From RUG11237 sp045126515 (GTDB lineage: Bacteria > Bacillota > Clostridia > Lachnospirales > Lachnospiraceae): 64,000 bases of DNA. The notes under the pieces are model-generated. The model saw nothing but the letters and a program-made list of their open reading frames with translations, did not search any database and was not told the origin of the DNA. A program made the translations under genes and the position numbers. Of this stretch, positions 1-9,247 are shown one piece after another. Each line of letters starts with the position of its first letter. Position 1 is the stretch's first letter. The stretch is from positions 36,262 to 100,261 of the forward strand of contig JBGVOM010000216.1 of NCBI GenBank assembly GCA_045126515.1, written 5' to 3'.

Positions 1-2
1 AA

Positions 3-665
3 GAAAATAAATCAACTGAAACTGAAGATTCAACAATCGTTGTAACTATGAGCGAAGATGATTTCATAGGTATGCACTATACCGATGCAGAAGCGAAACT
101 TCGAGAAATGGGTTTCGCAGTGTTTGAATATGAAACCCTTGAAACCGAAGATATTAACGAACCTGATGATACAATTGGTGCGGTCGAGATAAAAAATTGG
201 GAGTTTGGTAAGGGTGATTTTGCTGTTGGCGATACCTATGAAACAGATGCTATTGTTGTTTTGTGGTATTATGTTTGCGATGAACCAGAACCAAATCTGA
301 CAGTAGACAACTGTCCAGAACTTGTAGCAATATTGGCTAATAAAGCAGAAATAGATGAATCTTATTCTTCTTTTGCTACTAAGTATAATGGTAGAATCAT
401 TGAGTTCGATGGTAGAATAGATTACTGCACAAAACACGGAAATTGTAATACAAGATTTGATTATCTTGTGAGTGCAGGCGATTATGACCCTGACCATCAA
501 ATAGGTCCGACATTCAAATTTGAAGATGTAAATTATTCTGATTTGAATACTGATTTGGAAACTGTAAGCGTTGGTTTGAATGTTCATATTGTAGCAGAGG
601 TAAAATCATTTGATAGCAACAGTGGACTTTTCTATTTGGAGCCAATTGCAGTAACAAAAAGATAA
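3..665 (+). CDS. DUF4839-domain protein, 5' end outside window
   Basis: The frame is open from the first bases of the window, before the ATG at 48, so the gene starts upstream. After an acidic, Ser/Thr-rich stretch comes a PASTA-like segment (DFIGMHYTDAEAKLREMGF). The C-terminal half matches my memory of DUF4839 (NCPELVAIL, then RIIEFDGRIDY, then LVSAGDYDPDHQIGPTFKFED). Family members are usually small secreted or membrane-attached proteins of unknown function, often in mobile or accessory DNA. It lies in the same direction as the small zinc-ribbon genes that follow. No catalytic residues are known. The family call is reasonably firm; the role is unknown. Confidence 0.75.
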   Translation, partial: ENKSTETEDSTIVVTMSEDDFIGMHYTDAEAKLREMGFAVFEYETLETEDINEPDDTIGAVEIKNWEFGKGDFAVGDTYETDAIVVLWYYVCDEPEPNLTVDNCPELVAILANKAEIDESYSSFATKYNGRIIEFDGRIDYCTKHGNCNTRFDYLVSAGDYDPDHQIGPTFKFEDVNYSDLNTDLETVSVGLNVHIVAEVKSFDSNSGLFYLEPIAVTKR

Positions 666-724
666 ATCGAAAATGGTTGATAACAGCATTTCAGGTAAGA
701 ATAAGATGATATAGGACACTGAGG

Positions 725-868
725 TTGAATACCTGCCCTCATTGCAACGAAAGTATAACAGACACTATTTGATTCAGTAGCATTGCTAAGGACTGCGTAA
801 CAGAGGTCTGTGATTACGAATGTTCAGAATGCGGTGAATGTAGCAATTTGAATGTTAATCTATATTAA
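725..868 (+). pseudogene. Small zinc-ribbon protein remnant with an in-frame stop
   Basis: One frame reads NTCPHCNESITDTI, then a TGA at 770, then a continuation ending in CDYECSECGECSNL and a TAA at 866-868. The two CxxC knuckles on either side of the stop look like one small zinc-ribbon protein broken by a nonsense mutation. The next gene's ribosome site starts on this stop codon, as expected inside an operon. There is no good ATG; TTG at 725 is the only candidate start. It could also be chance, so confidence is modest. Confidence 0.4.
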
Positions 869-880
869 GGAGTGAACACT

Positions 881-1111
881 ATGGAATATTGTATTGATTG
901 CGGTGCAGAAATGAAGTATATCGGAAACAGAGAATGGGAATGTACCAAGTGCCACACCATTTACGAAATCGAAGGTATCGATTATGATGATGAAGACGAA
1001 GATGGTGAGAGATTGAGTGTATACGACGCAGCACCAATTTGGGCATCACATGGTAAGGATGAGGATTATATGTTCGGTTATACTGAAGAAGAACTCGAAG
1101 ACGCACTTTAA
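881..1111 (+). CDS. Small acidic zinc-ribbon protein
   Basis: A 76-residue protein with an N-terminal zinc ribbon: CxxC at residues 4-7 (CIDC) and again at about 20-23 (CTKC). A strongly acidic middle (YDDEDEDGE) and an acidic tail follow. The ATG at 881 is chosen because AAGGAG ends eight bases before it; a GTG three codons upstream overlaps that site. The next gene follows after 14 bases, so they are probably co-transcribed. No function is assigned; it may be a nucleic-acid-binding or protein-interaction module. Confidence 0.7.
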   Translation: MEYCIDCGAEMKYIGNREWECTKCHTIYEIEGIDYDDEDEDGERLSVYDAAPIWASHGKDEDYMFGYTEEELEDAL

Positions 1112-1125
1112 GGAGGAATGAACAA

Positions 1126-1335
1126 ATGGCAGGTTTAAAAGGTTGGAAAAAAGCATTGAAAGATGCAGTTGATTATCCGTGGGACAGTGATATTGATTCG
1201 GATCATCCCGAATGTCCCAACTGCGGCAACATAATGGATTTTAATGGTCACGATGATATGGGGGATTTCGCTTTTGGTGAAGGCTACTGGGAATGTGGCA
1301 GTTGTGGCTTCAAAGTAACTGAGAACGATCTGTAA
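1126..1335 (+). CDS. Small zinc-ribbon protein
   Basis: A 69-residue protein with a basic start (GLKGWKKALKDA), a first knuckle CPNC near residues 30-33, an acidic/aromatic middle, and a second knuckle CGSC near residues 57-60. A strong AAGGAGG lies just upstream. It forms a tandem with the zinc-ribbon gene before it, and an intrinsic terminator follows about 40 bases after its stop. The function is unknown; the four-cysteine arrangement predicts one bound zinc ion. Confidence 0.7.
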   Translation: MAGLKGWKKALKDAVDYPWDSDIDSDHPECPNCGNIMDFNGHDDMGDFAFGEGYWECGSCGFKVTENDL

Positions 1336-1377
1336 TACATATATATTAATCTGAGAAACAAATGTATGTCCAAATGC

Positions 1378-1417
1378 AAAAACTCCTTACTTCCCGGTGT
1401 GGTGGTAAGGAGTTTTT
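1378..1417. terminator. Intrinsic terminator, possibly bidirectional
   Basis: A stem formed by AAAAACTCCTTAC and GTAAGGAGTTTTT with a 14-base loop. It has a T tract on the right arm and an A tract on the left. It ends the zinc-ribbon operon and could also serve the opposing gene ending at 1496. Confidence 0.85.
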
Positions 1418-1495
1418 ATACCCATATCCTCCATGACAATACATGAGTCACGTTTGCAGGGATGTGCATTTTTGCATCCATTTTATGACTGATTT

Positions 1496-2146
1496 CTAAT
1501 AATATCCCCTTGCTTCCCTCCATCCCCTCACATAACATCTGATTCCAACATAGACTGCCTGCACGAGTAACAGAATAAGCAGGATATTTAACGGCAGTAT
1601 CGTCTTTATCCATTTTCCAAAGAAAATCACAGCCACAATACTTGCCAGCGTCACCATTATAGTAAGTATGTCCATGCAGTTCCTCTTGTAAAGCCTGGCA
1701 ATCTTTATTCCCGCAAAAACCGCCAATGCTCCGGTACCTGCCGCACAGCCGCCGGCAATCAGTATCATTGTCAGCCAATACACAATTCCTGCAATGGCGG
1801 TATTTGAGATTCTGTTACTAATCTGTGCAGCCGCTTTCCCTGCATGGATAACCCATCCTGAAGCCATCTGCAAAAATCCCCATGATTTATTGAGGAATAT
1901 CCTGCAATCAGAAATAAATGCTTCCGACTGCACCGCCTGAAAGATGGTGGTTGTAAGAGAGTACCATACTAGCAGGAACATTGTGGTTCCATACCTGGCA
2001 GTTTTTGCCTTGTACCTGCCTGCAAGTTTTTCCCTCTGCCTTTCGTACTTATCCTTCGCTTTCTGGCAGGCTGTTTGGTTACAGATTCTACATTTTTCAT
2101 AGAGTACCGGCTTTTCAACCGGTACCTCTACTTTCTTCTGGTGCAT
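1496..2146 (-). CDS. DUF6040-like membrane protein, probably N-truncated
   Basis: A 216-residue protein whose start (VPVEKPVLYEKCRIC) and tail (IRCYVRGWREARGYY) match DUF6040 proteins as I remember them; those are carried by conjugative and phage-like elements of gut Firmicutes. It has a short zinc-knuckle-like CRICNQTAC segment, a basic stretch, and about three or four hydrophobic segments (around residues 50-70, 110-145, 160-205). The frame stays open upstream of the ATG, up to where the neighbouring oxidase homology begins, so the original gene was probably longer and was cut at the junction near 2150. It runs against its neighbours. Its exact role is unknown. Confidence 0.6.
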   Translation of the reverse strand: MHQKKVEVPVEKPVLYEKCRICNQTACQKAKDKYERQREKLAGRYKAKTARYGTTMFLLVWYSLTTTIFQAVQSEAFISDCRIFLNKSWGFLQMASGWVIHAGKAAAQISNRISNTAIAGIVYWLTMILIAGGCAAGTGALAVFAGIKIARLYKRNCMDILTIMVTLASIVAVIFFGKWIKTILPLNILLILLLVQAVYVGIRCYVRGWREARGYY

Positions 2147-2151
2147 CAGGG

Positions 2152-3936
2152 CATAATCCAGGTAAGGAGCTTAAAATTGGAACGAAAGCGGTGATTCGAA
2201 GAAAAAATGGAACTTCGTTTCGAGAGTTTGCCTTATTTGTTCATGACTTTGCCCTTTTGTTTGACAGAGAAGGCAATGCTTTAAATCCGCCGAAGGTTCC
2301 GGGTTCTCATGACGATCCGGGTGTTATGGGAATCAATTATCGCTGTGAACCTATGAGAGAAAGGCTAAAATGTCACAAGGATGCAGCCTATGTATTTAGT
2401 TCCATTATCCATGGGGATCCTGCCACACCGATATTAGAAACTTATCCGGGAGATGAAATCATCATACGTCTTTTAGACGGCGCCCATGAAGAACAGCATT
2501 GTTTCAATATTACAGGTATGTCCTGGCGAAAAGAGATTGCTGACATTCACTCACCAATGACAGCCTCTCAAACCATCGGAATTTCAGAAGTCTTTAATGT
2601 AAGAATCGAAGAAGGATATGGTCCCGGGGATTATCTGTATTATTATGGCGGTATTGATGACGTATGGCTTGGTCTGTGGGGAATTATCCGGGTTTATGGT
2701 AAAGTGTGCAAAAAGTTGAAACCATTGTGTAAACCTACGAATCAGATTTTCCCTTTACCTCCATGTCCGGGAAAGGGTGCGGTAATCAGAAAATATGAAA
2801 TTGCGGCAATTCAGACAAAGATTCAATACAATAAGCATGGAGACCATGATCCCAATGGACTGGTGTTTGTTCCGGTAGAAGACGTGGCGTTGGTACTTTC
2901 CGGAAAGAAAAATCCAAAACCATTAATTCTACGTGCCAACGCAGGGGATTGGATAGAGGTGACACTGCACAACATGTTTTCCAAAAAGGAGCCTATTCCT
3001 TATTTTGATTATCCGAAAGTACCGCTGGATATGGAATATCAGCCTTCAGAGAGAGTTTCCTTAAATCCCCAGTTTTTGCAGTATGATAATCTGTGTGATT
3101 CAGGAATTAATGTAGGATATAACAATAAAGAACAGACGGTGGGACCGGGGGAAAGCAAAAAATACCTGTGGTATGCGGATAAAGAATATGGTGCTTGCAA
3201 TGTGCAGTCCTTTGGTGATTTGAGAAATCACAGGTATCACGGATTGTTTGGAGCTATCATTATAGAACCGGTGGGAGCAAAATGGTATGGTGATACATGG
3301 ATGAAAGAAAATATTTATGAGGAGCAGGCAGTGATAGAAGCATCGGGTGTGGAGACTTTCCGGGAATTTGTAGTCCTGATACAAAATGGTATCCGCCTTC
3401 TGGATGAAAATGGAGAGTTGATTCAAACAACAGCGACAGAGCCTGGAGAGGAACCGGATGCAGAGGACACCGGGGAGAAGGAATATAATTACCGTTCTGA
3501 GCGGTTTGCTAACCGGTTAAAAAGAAATTCCGCAATTTCACAGGTATTTAGCAGCAGGGTACATGGAGATCCGGCAACGCCTGTGTTTAAAGCATATTCC
3601 GGGGAACGTGTTATTTTCAGAACCCTGATGCCTGCAGATAAGCCAAGAAATGTTAGTTTTGCAGTTCATGGGCATCAATGGAAAGAGCAACCGGAGGACT
3701 ATTATTCCAGACGAATTCCCCTACAGGGAGCTGTCAGCATAGGAAACAAATTTGATATAGAATTAGAAGACGGCGCCTCCTGTCCGGGAGATTATCTGTA
3801 TCGTTCGGGAAGTTTAAAGTGGGATGTGGAATCCGGCATGTGGGGAATTTTCAGGGTGATGAAGGAAAGCCTGAAGTGTAAGTGTGTGAATAAGTGCAGG
3901 AAGATGGCTTGCTGTTGGGGGAAGAGAGGGAAGTAG
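2152..3936 (+). pseudogene. Multicopper oxidase, 5'-truncated
   Basis: About 594 codons of a cupredoxin-repeat multicopper oxidase. Two similar domains each carry FREF...L, SxxxHGDPATP, a GxxxxPGDYLY stretch and a WGxxRV end (about 2215-2700 and 3355-3870). Between them is a domain with LHNMF and a His-containing RYHGLFGAII. The open frame extends to 1981, but its first ~55 codons are only the antisense of the DUF6040-like gene, so the true N-terminus is missing. No start codon with a ribosome site exists at the junction. The remainder is intact, which suggests a recent break. Normal members would be secreted or cell-envelope oxidases of copper, iron or manganese. Confidence 0.75.
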
Positions 3937-4101
3937 GTAATAATTGCTAATTTAGTGAAGTTGTTTGTGTTGTTTGGGAGTAGTGTAAAATCGTAGATTA
4001 TTAAAACATAACGTAGTCCCTCTGTTCTAACGAACAAAATTAGCATTTTGTAGAAAAAATATGCTTGTACAGATAGGAGTATAGGTTGTATAATTAGATA
4101 A

Positions 4102-4192
4102 AATAAAAAAGGCTAAAAAGCCTTTTTTAAAGCACCAATGTGCGTAAACAATGTCGGTTAAAACCTTATTTGCACTCACCTTGTAAGCAATA
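4102..4192 (-). ncRNA. tracrRNA of the type II-A CRISPR system
   Basis: Read on the minus strand, 4187-4178 is CTTACAAGGT, the exact complement of ACCTTGTAAG in the CRISPR repeat, extended by G-U pairs. 4172-4168 reads CAAAT and pairs with the repeat's first five bases GTTTG, leaving the usual internal bulge. A nexus-like hairpin (GGTT-TT-AACC), a GCAC-ATTG-GTGC hairpin, and a terminator stem AAAAAAGGCT/AGCCTTTTTT follow. This order (anti-repeat, nexus, hairpin, terminator) is that of type II-A tracrRNAs. It is divergent from cas9. The 5' end is uncertain. Confidence 0.88.
4105..4128. terminator. tracrRNA terminator, near-symmetrical
   Basis: A 10-bp stem (AAAAAAGGCT / AGCCTTTTTT) with a four-A loop. 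On the minus strand it gives the 3' U tract of the tracrRNA. On the plus strand it would also stop any transcript arriving from the oxidase remnant. Confidence 0.85.
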
Positions 4193-4199
4193 TTATAAT
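4170..4199 (+). promoter_or_regulatory. Putative cas operon promoter, overlapping the anti-repeat
   Basis: TTGCAC (4170-4175), an 18-base spacer, then TATAAT (4194-4199). Transcription would start near 4206, about 58 bases before the cas9 ATG. The -35 box and spacer lie on top of the tracrRNA anti-repeat encoded on the other strand. Confidence 0.55.
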
Positions 4200-4219
4200 A
4201 ACATATATTCATAGGTAAA
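4192..4219 (-). promoter_or_regulatory. Putative tracrRNA promoter
   Basis: On the minus strand, TTTACC (4219-4214), a 16-base spacer and TATAAT (4197-4192). The -10 region TATTATAATA is close to a palindrome, so it can serve both directions. The predicted start near 4185 would fall inside the anti-repeat and leave about 8 bp of the upper duplex. Confidence 0.45.
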
Positions 4220-4263
4220 TGCAAGAGAAAAAATCATACAGAGATAAGAATAGGGGGATAAAA

Positions 4264-7200
4264 ATGGGTAAAAAAATGTATGTGGGAATCGATATGGGAA
4301 CAAATTCAGTGGGGATGGCAGTAACGGATGAAACCTATAATTTGTATAGGGTAAAAGGGAAGGACTTTTGGTGTTCAAGAGTATTTGGAGAAGCTAATAC
4401 TGCGGTTGAGAGAAGAACTAATCGAATATCGAGAAGAAGACGGCAGAGGGAAATGGCTAGACAGGGTGTTTTACGTGAACTGTTTTCAGACGAAATAAAT
4501 AAGGTGGACGAAGGATTTTTTTCAAGACTTGATGAGTCAAAGTACCATATGGAGGATAGGGATAATCAGCAACCATATGCTTTGTTTGCAGATAGTGGGT
4601 ATACGGATAAAAATTATTTTAACGATTATCCTACAATATTTCATTTACGTAATGAATTGCTTCATCCTAAAAGGGATGCATATGATGTGCGATTAGTATA
4701 TTTGGCTATTGCAAATATGTTTAAGCATAGGGGAAACTTTCTGAATGAGACACTTGAGGTGGAAAAAATAACGTCTAGTGCAGAAGAGGTATATCAGCTT
4801 CTTGTAGAAGCGGCTATGATGTATTCTATAGAATTGCCGGTAAGTATAGACGCGGAAAAACTAGTGAATATCATTGGAGAAAAAGGTGTTTCTAGAAGTA
4901 AACACTTAGAAAATGTTAGCGAATATCTTGGTGTGTCTAAAAAATGCAAGCAAGCATACGAGATACTAAAGATGGTTTGTGGTATGAGTGGAATCCTTTT
5001 TAATATATATGGTGAAGATGTAATTGATGAGGAAAACAAAAAGTTTAGTTTGAATTTTAGAGATAGTAACTATGAGGAGAAAGAAGCTCAAGCATTAGAA
5101 TTTTTAGGTGATGATTATTTTGAGTTGTTAGAGGTGATAAAAGAGCTTCACGATATTGGTATGCTTTCAAGTATTATAAAGGGGCACAAATATCTTTCTG
5201 AGTCTAGAGTAGAGCTTTATGAGGAACATAAGAAGGATCTTGATATGCTTCAAGGTGTTATGAAAAAGTATGATATGAAAGCCTATGATGAGATGTTCAG
5301 AGTTATGAAAGAGGGCAATTACAGTGCTTATGTAGGTAGCGTTAATGCACTTGGTAAAAAGATAAGAAGAAACGGAGGAAAGGGTAGGTCACAGGAAGAT
5401 TTTTACAAAGGTGTAAAAGCGGCACTCAAGAATTTCCCAGAGAATGATGAAGATGTAAAAGTTATACTAGCTAAGATAGAAAACGAAACATTTATGCCAA
5501 AACAGCTGACAGCTTCTAATGGTGTTATTCCGAATCAGTTACATGCATCTGAAATGAAAGCTATACTTACAAATGCGGAAAAGTACTTGCCTTTTTTACT
5601 TGATAAAGATGAATCAGGTCTTACTGTTTCTCAAAGGATAGTGGAGTTATTTACATTCCACATACCTTATTATGTTGGTCCAATAGGTGCTAGCGGCGAT
5701 AATGTATGGGCAAGAAGAAGACCGGGAGAGGAAAAGGGAAAAGTCTATCCATGGAATTTCGAACAAAAAATAGACACGCAGGGTGCAGCAGAAGAATTTA
5801 TAGGCAGAATGGTTAGGCATTGTACATATCTTACAGGTGAGCGTACATTGCCAAAGCAGTCACTTCTATATGAAAAGTTTATGGTGTTAAACGAATTAAA
5901 TAATCTTAAAATAAATGGAGCAAAGCTAGAGGTATCTGTAAAACAGGGAATCTACGATAATCTTTTTAGAAATGGAAAAAAGGTTACGATAAATATGCTA
6001 AAAGCTTATTTATACAATAATTCTATCATAGCATCAAAGGATGATATTGTAATTACTGGTATTGATGCTGGATTTAATGCGTCATTAACTTCAGTTGGCA
6101 AGTTTAGAGGAGTATTAGGAGATGACCTGTTTACTGATGAAAATCAGGCAATGGTAGAAAAAATTATATTTTGGGGAACTGTGTATGGTAATGATAAGAA
6201 GTTCTTAAAAGAGAGAATAGAAACTGAGTATAAAGGAAGATTAACGATTGAACAGATAAAACGTATTGTCGGGTTCAAATTTAATGGTTGGGGAAAATTG
6301 TCTAAGACCTTTTTGGAGCTTCCTGGCAATTGCGAATGTGGTGAGTGTTCAATTATACAAGCACTTTGGGAAACAAACCATAATCTTATGGAGCTTTTAT
6401 CGGAACAATATGGTTTTAAGAAAAATCTGGATGCAATGTCAAATGATGTGGAAAAGCCACTTCGTGATTGGACAATAGAAGATTTGGATGGAAAATACTT
6501 ATCTGCCCCTGTAAAGCGTATGATATGGCAGACAATGAAGATGTTAAGAGAGGTTTGTGAATTAACAGGGAAAGAACCGGATAAAGTATTCGTTGAGATG
6601 CCGAGAGAACGTGAGAAAAATCCTATACGTAAAGATTCTAGAAAGAAGAAATTGATTGAATTATATTCAGCGCTTAAGAGTGAACAAAAGTCATGGGCTG
6701 AGCTAAAGATAAGAGAAATTGAAGGAAAGAGTGAGGCAGACTTTAGAATAAAGAAGTTGTATCTATATTATTTACAACAAGGGAAGTGTATGTATAGTGG
6801 TGAAAAAATAGAATTGAGTGACCTTGTTAATAATAACCTTTATGATATAGACCATATATATCCAAGACACTTTATAAAAGACGACAGTATGGAGAATAAT
6901 CTGGTGCTTGTGAAAAAGGAAATTAATAATCACAAAAGTGATACTTTTCCATTAGAAAAAGGTATACAGAGGAATATGGCAGGATTCTGGAAAACATTAT
7001 GTGAACGAGGATTTATTACAAAAGAAAAGTATAACAGACTGACGCGTACGGAAGCCTTTACTGACGAAGAAAAAGCTGCGTTTATTAGCAGACAGTTAGT
7101 AGAGACGCGGCAGGGAACGAAAGCTATAACGCAGGTTTTGAAACAAGCGTTTCCGAACACACAGGTTATATTTGTAAAGGCTGGTATTGTGAGTGATTTT

Positions 7201-8370
7201 AGAAAGAAATTCGAAATAAACAAGGTAAGAGCATTGAATGATACTCATCATGCAAAAGATGCATACCTGAATATAGTTGTGGGAAATACATATTATACGA
7301 AGTTTACCAGTAATCCAATCAATTTTATAAAAGATGCAACAAAGAATCCTAAGGACGATTTCTTTAAGTACAATATGGATAAAATATTTGATTATAATGT
7401 AAGCAGAAATGGGGAAAATGCATGGGTGGCTGATAATGGAATATCAAAGAAACAGGTTCTTAGCGTGGTCAATAGAAATACTGTGACAATAACCAGAAAG
7501 ACAGAAGAGTATCATGGTGCATTGTCTAATAAAGCGACAGTTTGGGGGAAAGATAAAGCTAAGGGAAATCCAGAGGCTTATATGCCAGTTAAATCCAAGG
7601 ATGCTAAGGCTCAGGACGTTACAAAGTATGGAGGTATTACATCAATAGCAAATTCTGGATATACACTTATAGAGTACACAATTAAAGGAAAGAAAGTAAG
7701 AAGTCTGGAGGCTTTACCTGTATATTTGGGAAAAAGTAATACTCTGACAAAGGAGAAAATCTTAGTTTATATGTCAGAGGCTCTTCGTAAGGAGTATGTG
7801 GGTAAAGAGGTCTCAGATTTAAGAGTATGTGTACCATTTATTCCTCAAAAGTCAAAGGTTAGGATAGACGGCTTTGATTACTATTTGGGTGGAAAAACAG
7901 GAAATTCTATTTATTTAAATAATGATGTGCCACTTTATCTATCATATGGTGATGAAGAATACTTGAGAAAGATAATAAAAGCGATAGAAAAAGCGAATTA
8001 TGAAGAAAGGGATAAGGGGGGCAATGTGATTATTACAAAAGAAAAGAATAATGCACTTTTTAAGACGTTAGAATTAAAGCTTAATAGTAAGCCGTATAAT
8101 AATAACAGATGGAATATATATAAGACGATGGAAGGAAAAGAAGATGTATTCAAAGAGTTAGATATTGAGGAACAGTGTTTTGTTATAAATCAGATTATAT
8201 ATTGGATTAATTCGACTACTCAGAATGTTAATCTGAAGAATTTGAAAGGTAGTGAGCATGCAGGAACATTGGTTTTGAATAAAAAAATATCAGAGTGTAA
8301 TGAATTTACTCTTATTCATCAGTCGATAACAGGTATGTATGAAAGAAAAATAGACCTGTTAGCGATATGA
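4264..8370 (+). CDS. cas9: CRISPR-associated endonuclease Cas9, type II-A
   Basis: A 1368-residue RNA-guided DNA nuclease. RuvC-I is GIDMGTNSVGMAV with Asp10. An arginine-rich bridge helix follows (RRTNRISRRRRQRE, about residues 55-70). RuvC-II VFVEMPRE carries Glu778. The HNH motif DIDHIYPRH has His864, and RuvC-III HHAKDAYLN has His995/His996 and Asp999. All nuclease residues are present. The ATG at 4264 is chosen because AGGGGG lies six bases upstream and the RuvC-I motif sits at the usual position; an upstream ATG at 4219 lacks a ribosome site. Its stop overlaps the cas1 start (ATGA), so the cas genes form one operon. The length and the csn2 partner place it in type II-A. Confidence 0.97.
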   Translation: MGKKMYVGIDMGTNSVGMAVTDETYNLYRVKGKDFWCSRVFGEANTAVERRTNRISRRRRQREMARQGVLRELFSDEINKVDEGFFSRLDESKYHMEDRDNQQPYALFADSGYTDKNYFNDYPTIFHLRNELLHPKRDAYDVRLVYLAIANMFKHRGNFLNETLEVEKITSSAEEVYQLLVEAAMMYSIELPVSIDAEKLVNIIGEKGVSRSKHLENVSEYLGVSKKCKQAYEILKMVCGMSGILFNIYGEDVIDEENKKFSLNFRDSNYEEKEAQALEFLGDDYFELLEVIKELHDIGMLSSIIKGHKYLSESRVELYEEHKKDLDMLQGVMKKYDMKAYDEMFRVMKEGNYSAYVGSVNALGKKIRRNGGKGRSQEDFYKGVKAALKNFPENDEDVKVILAKIENETFMPKQLTASNGVIPNQLHASEMKAILTNAEKYLPFLLDKDESGLTVSQRIVELFTFHIPYYVGPIGASGDNVWARRRPGEEKGKVYPWNFEQKIDTQGAAEEFIGRMVRHCTYLTGERTLPKQSLLYEKFMVLNELNNLKINGAKLEVSVKQGIYDNLFRNGKKVTINMLKAYLYNNSIIASKDDIVITGIDAGFNASLTSVGKFRGVLGDDLFTDENQAMVEKIIFWGTVYGNDKKFLKERIETEYKGRLTIEQIKRIVGFKFNGWGKLSKTFLELPGNCECGECSIIQALWETNHNLMELLSEQYGFKKNLDAMSNDVEKPLRDWTIEDLDGKYLSAPVKRMIWQTMKMLREVCELTGKEPDKVFVEMPREREKNPIRKDSRKKKLIELYSALKSEQKSWAELKIREIEGKSEADFRIKKLYLYYLQQGKCMYSGEKIELSDLVNNNLYDIDHIYPRHFIKDDSMENNLVLVKKEINNHKSDTFPLEKGIQRNMAGFWKTLCERGFITKEKYNRLTRTEAFTDEEKAAFISRQLVETRQGTKAITQVLKQAFPNTQVIFVKAGIVSDFRKKFEINKVRALNDTHHAKDAYLNIVVGNTYYTKFTSNPINFIKDATKNPKDDFFKYNMDKIFDYNVSRNGENAWVADNGISKKQVLSVVNRNTVTITRKTEEYHGALSNKATVWGKDKAKGNPEAYMPVKSKDAKAQDVTKYGGITSIANSGYTLIEYTIKGKKVRSLEALPVYLGKSNTLTKEKILVYMSEALRKEYVGKEVSDLRVCVPFIPQKSKVRIDGFDYYLGGKTGNSIYLNNDVPLYLSYGDEEYLRKIIKAIEKANYEERDKGGNVIITKEKNNALFKTLELKLNSKPYNNNRWNIYKTMEGKEDVFKELDIEEQCFVINQIIYWINSTTQNVNLKNLKGSEHAGTLVLNKKISECNEFTLIHQSITGMYERKIDLLAI

Positions 8371-9236
8371 GTTGGCGTACGATAGTGGTCTCTAAAAGTG
8401 CTAAGTTGGATTACCAGATGGGATATATGGTAGTGCGACAGGAAGAGACGACGAAGATATTTTTAAACGAGATAAGTACAGTAATAATAGAGACCACTGC
8501 GGTCTCTATTACTGGAACATTGATGTGTGAGCTGGTAAAGAATAAAATAAAGATAGTATTTTGTGATGAAAAAAGAAATCCCTCGTCGGAGTTGGTGCCG
8601 TATTATGGCTCACATGATACCAGTGCAAAGATAAGAAATCAAATTGCGTGGAGTGATGATATAAAGGCAACTGTATGGACGGAAATCGTGACTGAAAAGA
8701 TACGAAAACAAAAAGAAGTGTTAGAAACAGTTTGTAAAGACGAAGAAGCCATGCTGCTGCAAAGCTATATAGATGAGATGCAGTATGGAGATTCTACTAA
8801 CAGAGAAGGTCATGCTGCAAAGGTTTATTTTAATACATTATTTGGAAAAGATTTCACGAGAACATCTGATTGTAATATCAATGCAGCTCTTAATTATGGT
8901 TATAGTATTGTGCTGTCAGCGTTTACGAGGGAAGTAGTAGCGAACGGATATATCACACAGATAGGATTATTTCATGACAATATGTTTAATCAGTTTAATC
9001 TGGCTTCGGATTTGATGGAACCTTTTCGACCAATTGTGGATCAGGTAGTATATGATATGGAACTTCGTACATTTGAAAAAGAAGAAAAGATGAGGTTAGT
9101 AAATCTATTGAACCAATCAGTGCGTATTAATGATAGGTCAGAATATGTGAACAATGCAATAAAGATATATTGTAAAAGTGTTTTTGATGCACTTGGTGAT
9201 AAAGATATTGCTATGATTAAGTTCTATTCGCTATAA
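8367..9236 (+). CDS. cas1: CRISPR integrase Cas1
   Basis: A 289-residue Cas1, the integrase that with Cas2 inserts new spacers. It has the expected metal-site landmarks: Glu in REGHAAKVYF (about residue 149), His in GLFHDNMFNQFNLASD, and the acidic patch in DLMEPFRPIVD. The length is typical for type II. The start codon overlaps the cas9 stop by four bases. The gene is intact, so spacer acquisition is plausible. Confidence 0.97.
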   Translation: MSWRTIVVSKSAKLDYQMGYMVVRQEETTKIFLNEISTVIIETTAVSITGTLMCELVKNKIKIVFCDEKRNPSSELVPYYGSHDTSAKIRNQIAWSDDIKATVWTEIVTEKIRKQKEVLETVCKDEEAMLLQSYIDEMQYGDSTNREGHAAKVYFNTLFGKDFTRTSDCNINAALNYGYSIVLSAFTREVVANGYITQIGLFHDNMFNQFNLASDLMEPFRPIVDQVVYDMELRTFEKEEKMRLVNLLNQSVRINDRSEYVNNAIKIYCKSVFDALGDKDIAMIKFYSL

Positions 9237-9247
9237 GGGGAAAAGGA

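Noticed and set aside
1416..1778. 120-codon minus-strand frame
   Set aside because: It overlaps the DUF6040-like gene in another frame and has no family features.
1981..2151. N-terminal ~57 codons of the long frame ending at 3936
   Set aside because: They are the antisense of the DUF6040-like gene and do not resemble a signal peptide or oxidase domain; the frame is a chance fusion.
4065..4094. Promoter-like TTGTAC-18-TATAAT on the plus strand
   Set aside because: It would start transcription directly into the tracrRNA terminator; a better-placed promoter exists at 4170-4199. It may still fire, but no product follows.
4219..4263. Upstream ATG giving a 1383-residue Cas9
   Set aside because: There is no ribosome site and 15 extra residues precede the usual Cas9 start; ATG 4264 has AGGGGG at a good distance.
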